Assembly: GCA_910576995.1 (NCBI GenBank)
Contig: CAJTLC010000029.1
Span: forward strand, 1 to 18,725
Reading direction: 5' to 3'
DNA: 18,725 nucleotides
From: an uncultured Ruminococcus sp.
GTDB lineage: Bacteria > Bacillota > Clostridia > Oscillospirales > Ruminococcaceae
The stretch's first letter is position 1. Each line of letters opens with the position of its first letter. Of this stretch, positions 1-6,476 are shown piece by piece. The notes under the pieces were generated by a model. The model was given only the letters and a program-made list of their open reading frames with translations. It ran no database searches and was not told where the DNA came from. Both the position numbers and the translations under genes were made by a program.

Positions 1-55
1 AGGTTTCATATGGGTTCTCTTTAAATTACCCTTAAATTTATTATACGAGGAAAAT
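1..55 (+). repeat. Left copy of a 55-bp terminal inverted repeat, promoter-like
   Basis: Bases 1-55 are the exact reverse complement of 18671-18725, and the match stops at base 56 (g here, t in the other copy). The repeat contains an inverted repeat TAAATT (22-27) / AATTTA (35-40), a -10-like TATTAT/TTATAC at 39-46, and GAGG at 47-50, which can serve as the RBS of the lipoprotein gene starting at 62. No good -35 is visible. A length of exactly 55 suggests an assembly k-mer overlap with a longer repeat outside the window; a real terminal repeat is the alternative. Confidence 0.9.
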
Positions 56-61
56 GTAACG

Positions 62-964
62 ATGAAAAGAAATTTCAAATCCATGATCGCAGGCGTTATC
101 GCTGTTTGTATGTGTATCCCGATGTCAGGATGCGGCGATTCCAAGCCTAAAAATGAAGAAGAACTCGAAAGTACGCTGGAGAATATGCCAGAAGATGAGA
201 TGGAAAAGAGAATTGAAGAGGCTGCCGAAAGTATGGACGGTGCATCTTACGAAGCAACAGGAGAAACTACAATAAAAGAAGTTGACCCCTTTGAGTCGCT
301 GGATGTTGCCTTTGAGGGAATTTCTCCTGCTGTCAAGCTGAATATGTACCCGCCCTATGGCTCTAAGGTAAAATATACTGCTAACGCCGAAAAAGGTCTG
401 AAAAACGGCGATGTTGTGGCGATCACGGCTGAGCCGATGAAACAGGACGACAGCATTGTCTACACCGAGACAACCAGGCAGTACATCGTGATGAATATGC
501 CCTCCTACGTATGCACAATGGAAGATATTCCTCAGGAAACCTACGACAAAATGGACGCCACTTTTCGGGACGGCTATGCAGCTTACCTCGCCAACAACGG
601 CGCACAGCCTGTTATAAAGGATATGGAACTCGTCGGAAATTACCTCCTTACGCCAAAAGATACTGCCAACGGTACAAGCCCTTTCAACTACATTTATTTC
701 GTTTACAAAATTAATGCCGAATTCAAAAAAACAGGCGAAAATCATGATTACTACTGGTGCGCTTACTATCAGGAGGTTTATGCCCTTGAAGACGGCACAA
801 TGGTTGTTGATTATAACGATTTGCATAAGGGTTCTCATATTTTCGATAATCTGCTGGTCGACGCTTTCTATATCGAGGGCTGCAATGACGTAGATACCAT
901 CTTCCAGAAAAATGTTGTTCCGAAAGTTGACAAATACGACTACGTTTCAACTATAGAGGAATAA
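62..964 (+). CDS. Secreted lipoprotein of unknown function
   Basis: The 300-aa protein has a basic N-terminus (MKRNFK), a hydrophobic stretch at residues 8-21 and a lipobox-like MSGC that puts the lipid-modified cysteine at residue 24. It is therefore expected to be anchored on the outer face of the membrane. An acidic Glu-rich linker (about 30-55) follows. A region at about 68-125 (EVDPFESLDVAFEG, then LKNGDVV) resembles a small beta-rich domain that recurs, to my recollection, in clostridial zinc-ribbon membrane proteins and lipoproteins; I cannot name its family. The rest (about 130-300) is unrecognised and rich in aromatic residues. The start is chosen because the signal peptide begins there. 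The only RBS candidate is GAGG at 47-50, inside the terminal repeat and 11 bases from the ATG. It is followed by a weak hairpin at 991-1016. Function is not known. Confidence 0.8.
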   Translation: MKRNFKSMIAGVIAVCMCIPMSGCGDSKPKNEEELESTLENMPEDEMEKRIEEAAESMDGASYEATGETTIKEVDPFESLDVAFEGISPAVKLNMYPPYGSKVKYTANAEKGLKNGDVVAITAEPMKQDDSIVYTETTRQYIVMNMPSYVCTMEDIPQETYDKMDATFRDGYAAYLANNGAQPVIKDMELVGNYLLTPKDTANGTSPFNYIYFVYKINAEFKKTGENHDYYWCAYYQEVYALEDGTMVVDYNDLHKGSHIFDNLLVDAFYIEGCNDVDTIFQKNVVPKVDKYDYVSTIEE

Positions 965-990
965 TATTTTCCGTAAAAATTTTATCTTGA

Positions 991-1016
991 AAAAGCAGCT
1001 ATGGGTAGTAGCTTTT
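991..1016 (+). terminator. Weak hairpin after the lipoprotein gene
   Basis: AAAAGC (991-996) pairs with GCTTTT (1011-1016), and an inner CTA/TAG can pair across a small internal bulge. The T-rich 3' arm is followed by CTTA rather than a clean T-run, so this is a weak terminator candidate for the preceding gene. Confidence 0.35.
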
Positions 1017-1083
1017 CTTAAAGAGAAATACAACGGCGAAGTCAACGGATTTTGATGGATTTGTATTGATAGGAGGAATACAT

Positions 1084-1623
1084 ATGAACGAAAAAGAAAT
1101 TTTCATGGCAAATGTCAATAATTCTCTCCCACTTGCGCAAAAGCTGAATCAGCTTGAAGATGAGATGGAACAGCTTTCGGAGGAAATCGAGCGGAAAAAG
1201 AAATTTGGCTGCCTATGGGCGATGGCTTTTGTTTTTTCGACTTTAATGGCAATCCTTGGGGTTGTAGCTATTCTTGCCTATGGTTTGAAAGGGTTTACTT
1301 CAATGCTTTTCTTCTTTGCAATCGCATCTCCACCAATAATCTTGCTGGTTCTAAGACTGAAACGGATAATTATTTGTAAAACTAAAATTCAAGAACTGGA
1401 AAGAAACATCGCAAATTTACAAGGCGATATATCTCTTGTGTGGCTGCCTGCCGAGTACCGCACAGGCAGCTGCCTCAATGCGATTATCAGATACGCACAG
1501 AATGGACGTGCTGACACGCTGAAAGAGGCACTGAATATCCTCGAAAACGAGATGCATCAGCAACGCATGGAAAGTGCCGCTGCAGTGGGTGCTTATATCG
1601 GCGCACAGCAGGGACGTAATTAA
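1084..1623 (+). CDS. Small membrane protein with two helices between coiled coils
   Basis: An AGGAGG at 1071-1076 lies 7 bases before the ATG at 1084, which fixes this start over an in-frame TTG at 1066; the protein is 179 aa. Residues about 10-38 form a charged heptad-like coiled coil (LNQLEDEMEQLSEEIERKK). Two hydrophobic segments at about 42-66 and 71-92 are followed by a second coiled coil (KIQELERNIANLQGDI). The C-terminus carries a patch typical of a clostridial hypothetical family as I remember it: WLPAEYR, then QNGRADTLKEALNILENEMHQQRME. A small hairpin-like membrane protein with both ends cytoplasmic is the likely topology. No enzymatic motif is visible and function is unknown. A long hairpin follows immediately after the stop. 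Confidence 0.8.
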   Translation: MNEKEIFMANVNNSLPLAQKLNQLEDEMEQLSEEIERKKKFGCLWAMAFVFSTLMAILGVVAILAYGLKGFTSMLFFFAIASPPIILLVLRLKRIIICKTKIQELERNIANLQGDISLVWLPAEYRTGSCLNAIIRYAQNGRADTLKEALNILENEMHQQRMESAAAVGAYIGAQQGRN

Positions 1624-1679
1624 GGCAGCACCACAGCATCGTACAAAGAACGTCTAACGGCTTTGTGCGGTGCTGTCTT
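1622..1679 (+). terminator. Long three-part hairpin between two genes
   Basis: An outer 11-bp stem (1622-1632 with 1669-1679, one G-T pair) encloses a 6-bp stem ACAAAG/CTTTGT (1643-1648 with 1661-1666) and a 3-bp extension CGT/ACG. The 3' side continues TTAAAAAG without a T-run. It begins at the stop codon of the membrane-protein gene and ends seven bases before the RBS of the next gene. It is a probable terminator, attenuator or mRNA-stability element. Confidence 0.5.
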
Positions 1680-1699
1680 AAAAAGAAAGGAGAACGAGC

Positions 1700-2176
1700 A
1701 TGAAAACAGATGCAAGAATCTGCCAAACGCAGGGGTATTTCTATTCATATATGTCAAACAAAAAGTATGATATGAGTTCTTTTTCTGATGCGTTCATGTG
1801 TTCAGACTTCTGCAAACGCCATTTTGATACAATTTATTCCCCATACCAAACAGAGTTTCCCCAAGTGATATACGAACTATGTATGCCTGAAATAGAAAAA
1901 TTTCTTGTTAAGAAAGCGTCTGTTTCAGAGGAAGATCATTGCTTTTCAGAATATGTAGGTTACATTTACCGCAAACTCTATCAGGAAACAAGCATTTCAA
2001 GCGATGAACTTGCTAAAATGATCCCATATGATGAGATCATGAATTATTTTGTGAATGATTCCGATTGGTTTGAAGCAGACCATAAAGGTATGGAAGGCAT
2101 TTTCAACGAACTTATGCAGAAATATGAATTAAAACGCAAAAGATACGATGCAGATATAATGCCGCCCATGAATTGA
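1700..2176 (+). CDS. Conserved-looking hypothetical protein, possibly frameshifted at its end
   Basis: The 158-aa protein has an RBS (AAAGGAGA at 1686-1693) before an ATG start. It is soluble, with many Tyr, Phe and Cys residues and segments such as FSDAFMCSDFCKRHFD, YSPYQTEFPQVIYELCMPEIEKFL and SEYVGYIYRKLYQETSISSDELAKMIPYDEIM. I do not recognise an enzyme family. The last residues (YDADIMPPMN) look unlike the rest. The DNA just past the stop reads like coding sequence in other frames (NAAHELILLHDSVENLRSILTK from about 2158, then KEWIADEQVFAVFDTERE to a stop at 2274-2276). The natural C-terminus may therefore have been lost by two small indels. It lies upstream of the NADAR gene on the same strand. 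Confidence 0.65.
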   Translation: MKTDARICQTQGYFYSYMSNKKYDMSSFSDAFMCSDFCKRHFDTIYSPYQTEFPQVIYELCMPEIEKFLVKKASVSEEDHCFSEYVGYIYRKLYQETSISSDELAKMIPYDEIMNYFVNDSDWFEADHKGMEGIFNELMQKYELKRKRYDADIMPPMN

Positions 2177-2281
2177 TTTTGCTTCATGACAGTGTTGAAA
2201 ATCTCCGTAGCATCCTTACAAAGAGTGGATTGCTGACGAGCAGGTGTTTGCTGTATTTGATACTGAAAGAGAGTGAAATAA

Positions 2282-2710
2282 ATGAAAATTGATTCTTTTC
2301 GTAACGAGTATTTCTTTCTGAGCAATTTCTATGAAGCTCCCGTCACTTACGAGGGACTGACCTATCAAAACAACGAGGCTGCTTTTCAGGCGCAGAAATG
2401 TGCCGCCCCCAAAGAACGTGAATCATTCACGAAAATGAATCCTTCTGAAGCAAAACGAGCAGGAAGCAGGGTACAGCTCCGAAAGGATTGGGAAAACATC
2501 AAGATATCCGTCATGGCGGCTATTGTCATGGCAAAGTTCAGTCAAAACAGCGAGCTTGCCGAAAAACTTCTTGCCACTGGTGATGCCTACCTTGAAGAAG
2601 GCAACAACTGGGGCGACCGTATCTGGGGAACGGTGAACGGTCAGGGGGCAAATTGCCTTGGAATCATTCTGATGGATACCAGAGAGGCATTGCAAAAAGA
2701 TGAAAGATGA
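2282..2710 (+). CDS. NADAR-family protein (YbiA-like N-glycosidase / ADP-ribose hydrolase)
   Basis: The 142-aa protein has the NADAR (DUF1768, YbiA-like) signatures in order: FRNEYFFLSNFYEAPVTYEG at 6-25, NEAAFQAQKC at 31-40, and EGNNWGDRIWGTVNGQGANCLG at 106-127. Family members cleave N-glycosidic bonds. Some act on riboflavin pathway intermediates, and others remove ADP-ribose from guanine bases and act as antitoxins to DarT-type toxins. Which substrate applies here is not evident from sequence, and no DarT-like gene is seen next to it. The length is typical of the family. The start is chosen for the immediate family N-terminus; the RBS is weak (GAGAGTG just upstream). The stop overlaps the next gene by 11 bases, implying translational coupling. 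Confidence 0.88.
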   Translation: MKIDSFRNEYFFLSNFYEAPVTYEGLTYQNNEAAFQAQKCAAPKERESFTKMNPSEAKRAGSRVQLRKDWENIKISVMAAIVMAKFSQNSELAEKLLATGDAYLEEGNNWGDRIWGTVNGQGANCLGIILMDTREALQKDER

Positions 2711-3362
2711 GGATATTAGGAAAGCGAGTGGTTGTATGAGTGAAGATTATCCGGTTTCGTATTGTTGTTCCTATCGCAATGGCGGCGGTGAACAGGTCGA
2801 AGATTTTTTACAGTGCATTGACCGTAAAACAGCGTTTGATAAAGCCAAAGAAGACGTAAAAAATAAGCTGTGGTGCGAGAAGGTTTGCTTTTTCGATGAC
2901 GAGGAAATTTTCCTGTTCACTCTTGATGATTGGGAAAAGGTCAGCGGCAAATTAGAGGTTACGATCAAAGCGTTTGGCATCACCCACAGTCACCATATTG
3001 ATAACTTTCTGAACATTCCTCTTGGTCAGATAGACCATGCTAATCATAGGGTATTCCTCGACTGTTATGACGAGCTGAAAGCCCTCTGGGATACTGAACC
3101 GACAATCAAAAATGCGTTCATTGTAATGGCTGAAAGTGAGTATGACAACATTGCAGATTTTATGGCAGAGCATTGCTGTTTTAATGATGAGTGGGCAGCC
3201 ATTTTGCAGAAGTATTATGGAGAATATCATGAGCTTGATGAGCATATCATGCTGTGGTGTCAGAGATATTTCGGCGGATTTTACAGGTGTGATTTTTCAC
3301 AAAGTAATATGATAAAATCGTTTAAGAAAGAACAACAAAATCCTGATGAAGTACCGTTTTAA
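2700..3362 (+). CDS. Unknown protein coupled to the NADAR gene
   Basis: The 220-aa soluble protein is rich in Asp, Glu and aromatic residues and has no signal peptide or membrane segment. Its ATG lies inside the NADAR gene (11-base overlap). An internal ATG at 2736 (MSEDYPVSY) is an alternative start that would give 208 aa. Visible segments include FLQCIDRKTAFDKAKEDV, FFDDEEIFLFTLDDWEKV, LNIPLGQIDHANHRVFLDCYDELKALW and HELDEHIMLWCQRYFGGFYRCDF. I recognise no family. The overlap suggests a job linked to the NADAR protein, such as a partner or immunity-type protein, but this is inference. The gene ends 85 bases before a site-like palindrome at 3447. Confidence 0.7.
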   Translation: MKDEDIRKASGCMSEDYPVSYCCSYRNGGGEQVEDFLQCIDRKTAFDKAKEDVKNKLWCEKVCFFDDEEIFLFTLDDWEKVSGKLEVTIKAFGITHSHHIDNFLNIPLGQIDHANHRVFLDCYDELKALWDTEPTIKNAFIVMAESEYDNIADFMAEHCCFNDEWAAILQKYYGEYHELDEHIMLWCQRYFGGFYRCDFSQSNMIKSFKKEQQNPDEVPF

Positions 3363-3446
3363 CGAAGCGATGCAGACTTGATAATTTCCAATAACAAGAG
3401 TTGAAATATGCACTTGCCAAAGAATCAAAATTAACGAGGGCAGTTT

Positions 3447-3474
3447 TGCTAAGTATATCTTGTTATACTTAGCA
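3447..3474. repeat. Palindromic site 1 (11-bp arms, 6-bp spacer)
   Basis: Arms TGCTAAGTATA (3447-3457) and TATACTTAGCA (3464-3474) are perfect complements around the spacer TCTTGT. The layout closely matches a second site at 6173-6204 in the same orientation (spacer TTTTGT, also flanked by GTATA/TATAC). No T-run follows on either strand, so an intrinsic terminator is less likely than a protein-binding or recombination site. Confidence 0.6.
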
Positions 3475-3540
3475 TACGATATTTACAGTTAATTCAATAG
3501 AAGATTTCTCGTTTTTAGCAGTGACAAATGAGATAAATCG

Positions 3541-3571
3541 AAAGAGCAGAGGGGCAATCTCTGCTCTTTTT
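3541..3571. terminator. Bidirectional terminator between converging genes
   Basis: AAAGAGCAGAG (3541-3551) pairs perfectly with CTCTGCTCTTT (3559-3569) around a 7-base loop, followed by TT on the + strand to give a five-T run. It sits directly past the hipA stop codon, so it can end hipA transcription from the right and the NADAR operon from the left. Confidence 0.8.
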
Positions 3572-3573
3572 AC

Positions 3574-4920
3574 TTAGCTGTCATAACAGTTTCTTTGTTT
3601 CGATGTAATACCGTTGATTGTAACGTTTCTTACCGCTTCGATCGCTAACGCAATATCCATCGCTCTGCTTTCGCTTATCGATGCTTTTTCAGCGTATTGC
3701 AGCCAATTTGAAACGACTTCTCTTGCTGACTTTATGGCTTCTCTGCAAAAAGAATTTGTCAATCCCATTTTTACGCCGCAGGCAATCATATCTTCATCGG
3801 TGATCTCCCCTGCCTTACCGTTAATCGTCATCTGATGTCTGGAAATCCACTTGTTATCAGGATGATAGGCAAAGGTGATGTCGTATGCAGGAGATATGCG
3901 CCATTCTCCTTTTTTGTTCATAAGGAAAGAGAAATTTTTAACGTGGTCATCGCAGTTTACTCCCTCTACTGCGAATACCATTCTTCTGTATATTTCTTCG
4001 ATTTCACTTTGACTGACTCCGATTTTTTTTGCATACTTGGCATACATTTCATACGAACAGGAACAGGGCGTATTGTAATCGAGATGTGCCAGTCCTGCCA
4101 ATGTAATCATGTGCAGTTTCTTTCCGTTTTCACGGTCAAATCTTTTGGTCATAAAATGACATAAGCCATCCTTTGACAGCAGTCTGCACTCATTCATATT
4201 GATTCCTGCATCTTTTGCCATGAGGTAGTATGCGTATTCAATATTAGTGTACTGTCTGCTGTCATGAATGTTGTGATCTCCGTTTTTATCCACCCCGTCA
4301 AACTTCAAGAGCCAATAATCAAAATCACTGCTGCTTAATAGCTGCCCCGACCGTATTTCTCCGGTTTGTTCATTCAGTGCGATAACAGCTTTCGCTCTTG
4401 CACCGCCGGCTGAAGAACCTATCTCTATCAACTGTGCAATGCTTGCTTTTTTATCTGATAGTATGGCATCTGTCTTGTCACTCAGAACACTTGAAGCAAG
4501 CTTTACCATTTCAGTAACGTCCAAATTTTCTTCTACCGACACAGAGCCGGTTGAAGGTCGATACTCCAATGCACCCATGCCTCTGCTTCCGGTGTAACAT
4601 AATCTCTCGATAGCCGTAAAAGAATCTTTTGCTCGTCCCTGCTCTGCAAGCCAAGCGTCAATTATCTTGTTTCCGAATTTATCGGGTAAAGAGTCCGCAA
4701 AAACACCTGCCATTCCTTTAAAAGCAGGGACGCCAACCAAATCATCAAATGCGTAAACATTTTCTGACAGAGGCAGCATGATCGGGGATATTTCAATACC
4801 GCTGTTAAGAAAATCTTTGTCATATTCAAACTGCACCAACCTTGAAGCTTCCGGTTGATACAGATAGCCTATTCTCGAACCCCAAAGCCAGACTTCTGCT
4901 GTATTGATTGGCTTGCTCAT
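3574..4920 (-). CDS. hipA: HipA-family serine/threonine kinase toxin
   Basis: The 448-aa protein is full length for the HipA family, whose members phosphorylate translation factors such as glutamyl-tRNA synthetase and are neutralised by HipB. The N-terminal subdomain is at about 1-120. The Gly-rich ATP loop with autophosphorylatable serines is GSSAGGARAKA at 168-178. The catalytic loop is CDDHVKNF at 323-330 (Asp324) and the metal-binding motif is SPAYDIT at 343-349 (Asp347). All key kinase residues are present, so the toxin looks active. Start choice: the ATG at 4920 (MSKPIN) has a GGGGGGA RBS and overlaps the hipB stop as ATGA, favouring coupled translation; in-frame ATGs at 4935 and 4941 are less likely. 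The target protein cannot be read from the sequence. Confidence 0.93.
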   Translation of the reverse strand: MSKPINTAEVWLWGSRIGYLYQPEASRLVQFEYDKDFLNSGIEISPIMLPLSENVYAFDDLVGVPAFKGMAGVFADSLPDKFGNKIIDAWLAEQGRAKDSFTAIERLCYTGSRGMGALEYRPSTGSVSVEENLDVTEMVKLASSVLSDKTDAILSDKKASIAQLIEIGSSAGGARAKAVIALNEQTGEIRSGQLLSSSDFDYWLLKFDGVDKNGDHNIHDSRQYTNIEYAYYLMAKDAGINMNECRLLSKDGLCHFMTKRFDRENGKKLHMITLAGLAHLDYNTPCSCSYEMYAKYAKKIGVSQSEIEEIYRRMVFAVEGVNCDDHVKNFSFLMNKKGEWRISPAYDITFAYHPDNKWISRHQMTINGKAGEITDEDMIACGVKMGLTNSFCREAIKSAREVVSNWLQYAEKASISESRAMDIALAIEAVRNVTINGITSKQRNCYDS

Positions 4921-5255
4921 TCTTCGTCCCCCCATTTCCATTCAGCAGCGTTTACTTTCTTCTTTCTTGCCCTCTTAGGCAAATTACCGCTATTTGCAAT
5001 ATAAGAAGGTCTTTTCGTATAATCCGGTATCATGTTTTCAAGATTGTGTTCAAGACCTATACCCTGCATCAGCTTTACAAATGTGAGCAGCCCTATTTCC
5101 TCACCTTTTTCAAAACGGATAATTGTCCTCAACCCGATTCCCGTTTTTTCAGCAAGTTCCTTTTGCGTGATATGAGCAGAAACTCTGTGCTGCTTGAATC
5201 TGACAGCAAATTCATTCATAGCAGCATTACAATCTAAATCGTTCGTGATTAACAT
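4917..5255 (-). CDS. hipB: HipB-like XRE-family antitoxin and autorepressor
   Basis: The 112-aa protein has a Cro/C1-type helix-turn-helix at about 17-74 (FKQHRVSAHITQKELAEKTGIGLRTIIRFEKGE). A basic linker (PKRARKKK) and a C-terminal WKWGDEE tail follow, an arrangement common in HipB proteins paired with HipA. It should bind HipA and repress the operon. A strong RBS (GGAGGG, about 5264-5269 on the - strand) precedes the ATG at 5255. The stop overlaps the hipA start by 4 bases. A likely operator lies at 5289-5302. Confidence 0.9.
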   Translation of the reverse strand: MLITNDLDCNAAMNEFAVRFKQHRVSAHITQKELAEKTGIGLRTIIRFEKGEEIGLLTFVKLMQGIGLEHNLENMIPDYTKRPSYIANSGNLPKRARKKKVNAAEWKWGDEE

Positions 5256-5280
5256 ATTACCGCCCTCCTTCTTATCTAGT

Positions 5281-5302
5281 TTATAATATGCAACTCATTG
5301 CA
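5281..5302 (-). promoter_or_regulatory. hipBA promoter -10 and candidate HipB operator
   Basis: TGCAA (5289-5293) and TTGCA (5298-5302) form an inverted repeat with a 4-base spacer, next to a -10-like TATTATAA on the - strand (5281-5288). The position, just upstream of hipB and overlapping the promoter, suits autoregulation by HipB. No clear -35 was found. The rest of the 5303-5526 interval is AT-rich and shows nothing else I can support. Confidence 0.45.
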
Positions 5303-5526
5303 CTTTACGCTTATTATATGTTAATGATACGAATAAGTCAATTCGCAAAGTAGACAAAAAGACATATTTTTTATTGTGCCTTTTTTACTTATCTCTATTC
5401 AGCATTCCAAACTGTCATTTTCTATTCAATTCCAGTAATATAATTGCTGACGGATTCATGTTCTCGATTAAAAGGCAAAATGATTCGGAAAGGCAGGGGG
5501 ATAGGCTTTTATAATATACAAAATGC

Positions 5527-5555
5527 TTGATTTGCAGTGAATAATATGGTATAAT
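5527..5555 (+). promoter_or_regulatory. Sigma-A-type promoter of the KptA gene
   Basis: TTGATT (5527-5532) and TATAAT (5550-5555) are separated by 17 bases, about 37 bases before the start codon. A second TATAAT follows at 5559-5564. It faces away from hipBA. Confidence 0.6.
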
Positions 5556-5591
5556 TGATATAATCAGTATGGTTGAAATGAGGTGTACAGT

Positions 5592-6167
5592 ATGGATTTA
5601 AAGAAAACAAGTGTATTTATTAGCTTAATACTCCGTCATAAGTCGGAGGTGATCGGAATTGTCCTCGACTGTCACGGCTGGGCAAAGGTTGACGAGCTGA
5701 TAGAAGGCGTCAATGCATCGGGAAAGTACAGCATAGATATGCCATTGCTTGAAGAAATCGTACGGACTGATGACAAGCAGCGATACAGCTTCAACGAAGA
5801 TAAAACCAAAATCAGAGCCAATCAGGGACATTCTGTCAAAGTTGAAGTTGAGCTGAAAGAGGCTGTTCCTCCTGAAATACTGTATCACGGTACTGGAGAA
5901 AAATACGTTGATTCCATAAATACAGAGGGCTTAAAACCTAAAAGCAGACTATATGTTCATCTCTCTAAAGATGTAGAAGCAGCAGTAACGGTTGGAAGCC
6001 GACATGGAAACCCAATCGTATATACCGTTGCTTCCGGAGAAATGCACAGACAGGGATATACATTTTATTTATCAGAAAATGGAGTATGGCTGACAAAAAA
6101 TGTACCCGTTAATTTTATAAAAATTGCTGAAATAGGTACTTGCAAAAAAGATCAAAGGAATGAATGA
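5592..6167 (+). CDS. kptA: RNA 2'-phosphotransferase (Tpt1/KptA family)
   Basis: The 191-aa protein has the length and motifs of Tpt1/KptA, which uses NAD+ to remove an internal RNA 2'-phosphate, giving ADP-ribose 1'',2''-cyclic phosphate. Visible hallmarks are ISLILRHKSEVIGI (Arg15-His16), HGWAKVDELI at 28-37, DKQRYSF with Arg64, IRANQGHS at 74-81, YHGT at 98-101 and SRLYVHLS at 118-125 with Arg119. These cover the Arg-His-Arg-Arg set expected for activity. The start is the ATG at 5592 with AGGTG just upstream, rather than an in-frame GTG at 5583. It is transcribed divergently from hipBA, 336 bases away. In bacteria the role of KptA is unclear, since tRNA splicing of the yeast type is absent; RNA repair or ADP-ribosylation of nucleic-acid ends is possible. 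A palindromic site follows 5 bases after the stop. Confidence 0.93.
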   Translation: MDLKKTSVFISLILRHKSEVIGIVLDCHGWAKVDELIEGVNASGKYSIDMPLLEEIVRTDDKQRYSFNEDKTKIRANQGHSVKVEVELKEAVPPEILYHGTGEKYVDSINTEGLKPKSRLYVHLSKDVEAAVTVGSRHGNPIVYTVASGEMHRQGYTFYLSENGVWLTKNVPVNFIKIAEIGTCKKDQRNE

Positions 6168-6172
6168 AGTGT

Positions 6173-6204
6173 TGCCCTATGTATATTTTGTTATACATAG
6201 GGCA
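6173..6204. repeat. Palindromic site 2 (13-bp arms, 6-bp spacer)
   Basis: Arms TGCCCTATGTATA (6173-6185) and TATACATAGGGCA (6192-6204) are perfect complements around the spacer TTTTGT. It resembles the site at 3447-3474 in spacer length, spacer sequence (TYTTGT) and the inner GTATA/TATAC, and lies in the same orientation. Together they bracket hipA-hipB-kptA. Confidence 0.6.
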
Positions 6205-6219
6205 CAATCAGCAAAGTCT

Positions 6220-6253
6220 CAAAATAATATGCAATATATTGCATATTATTTTG
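6220..6253. repeat. Perfect 34-bp palindrome without a spacer
   Basis: The left half CAAAATAATATGCAATA (6220-6236) is followed directly by its exact reverse complement (6237-6253). It could form a cruciform, an RNA hairpin with a minimal loop, or a symmetric protein-binding site. It lies between kptA and the ppdK terminator. Confidence 0.85.
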
Positions 6254-6295
6254 GGTTGTACTTTTTACCAGTAAAATATACAGCCGCAGGATAAC

Positions 6296-6343
6296 AAAAT
6301 GCCCCACGTTCGTGCAAGCACGAGGCGGGGCATTTTTATTTTT
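6296..6343. terminator. Strong terminator of ppdK, usable on both strands
   Basis: AAATGCCCC (6297-6305) pairs with GGGGCATTT (6327-6335), with an inner CGTGC/GCACG stem. The + strand continues with a long T-rich tail (TTTTTATTTTT). On the - strand the tail is TTTTGTT, fitting termination of ppdK, whose stop codon lies at 6477. The 6344-6476 interval holds no gene I can support. Confidence 0.85.
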
Positions 6344-6476
6344 AAATTTCAGATATAAATCCGGACATGAATATCATGCCAATTTAATACCCTATGCTTC
6401 GTAGACTTGCTATAGAGATAATTCTTAGCATCGTTCAGAGACAGCGTAAATTCACCGATTTTAACGTACTCGTGAA

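Noticed and set aside
125..838. 237-codon open frame antisense to the lipoprotein gene
   Set aside because: No RBS and no recognisable protein features. The + strand frame has a signal peptide and lipobox and explains the region.
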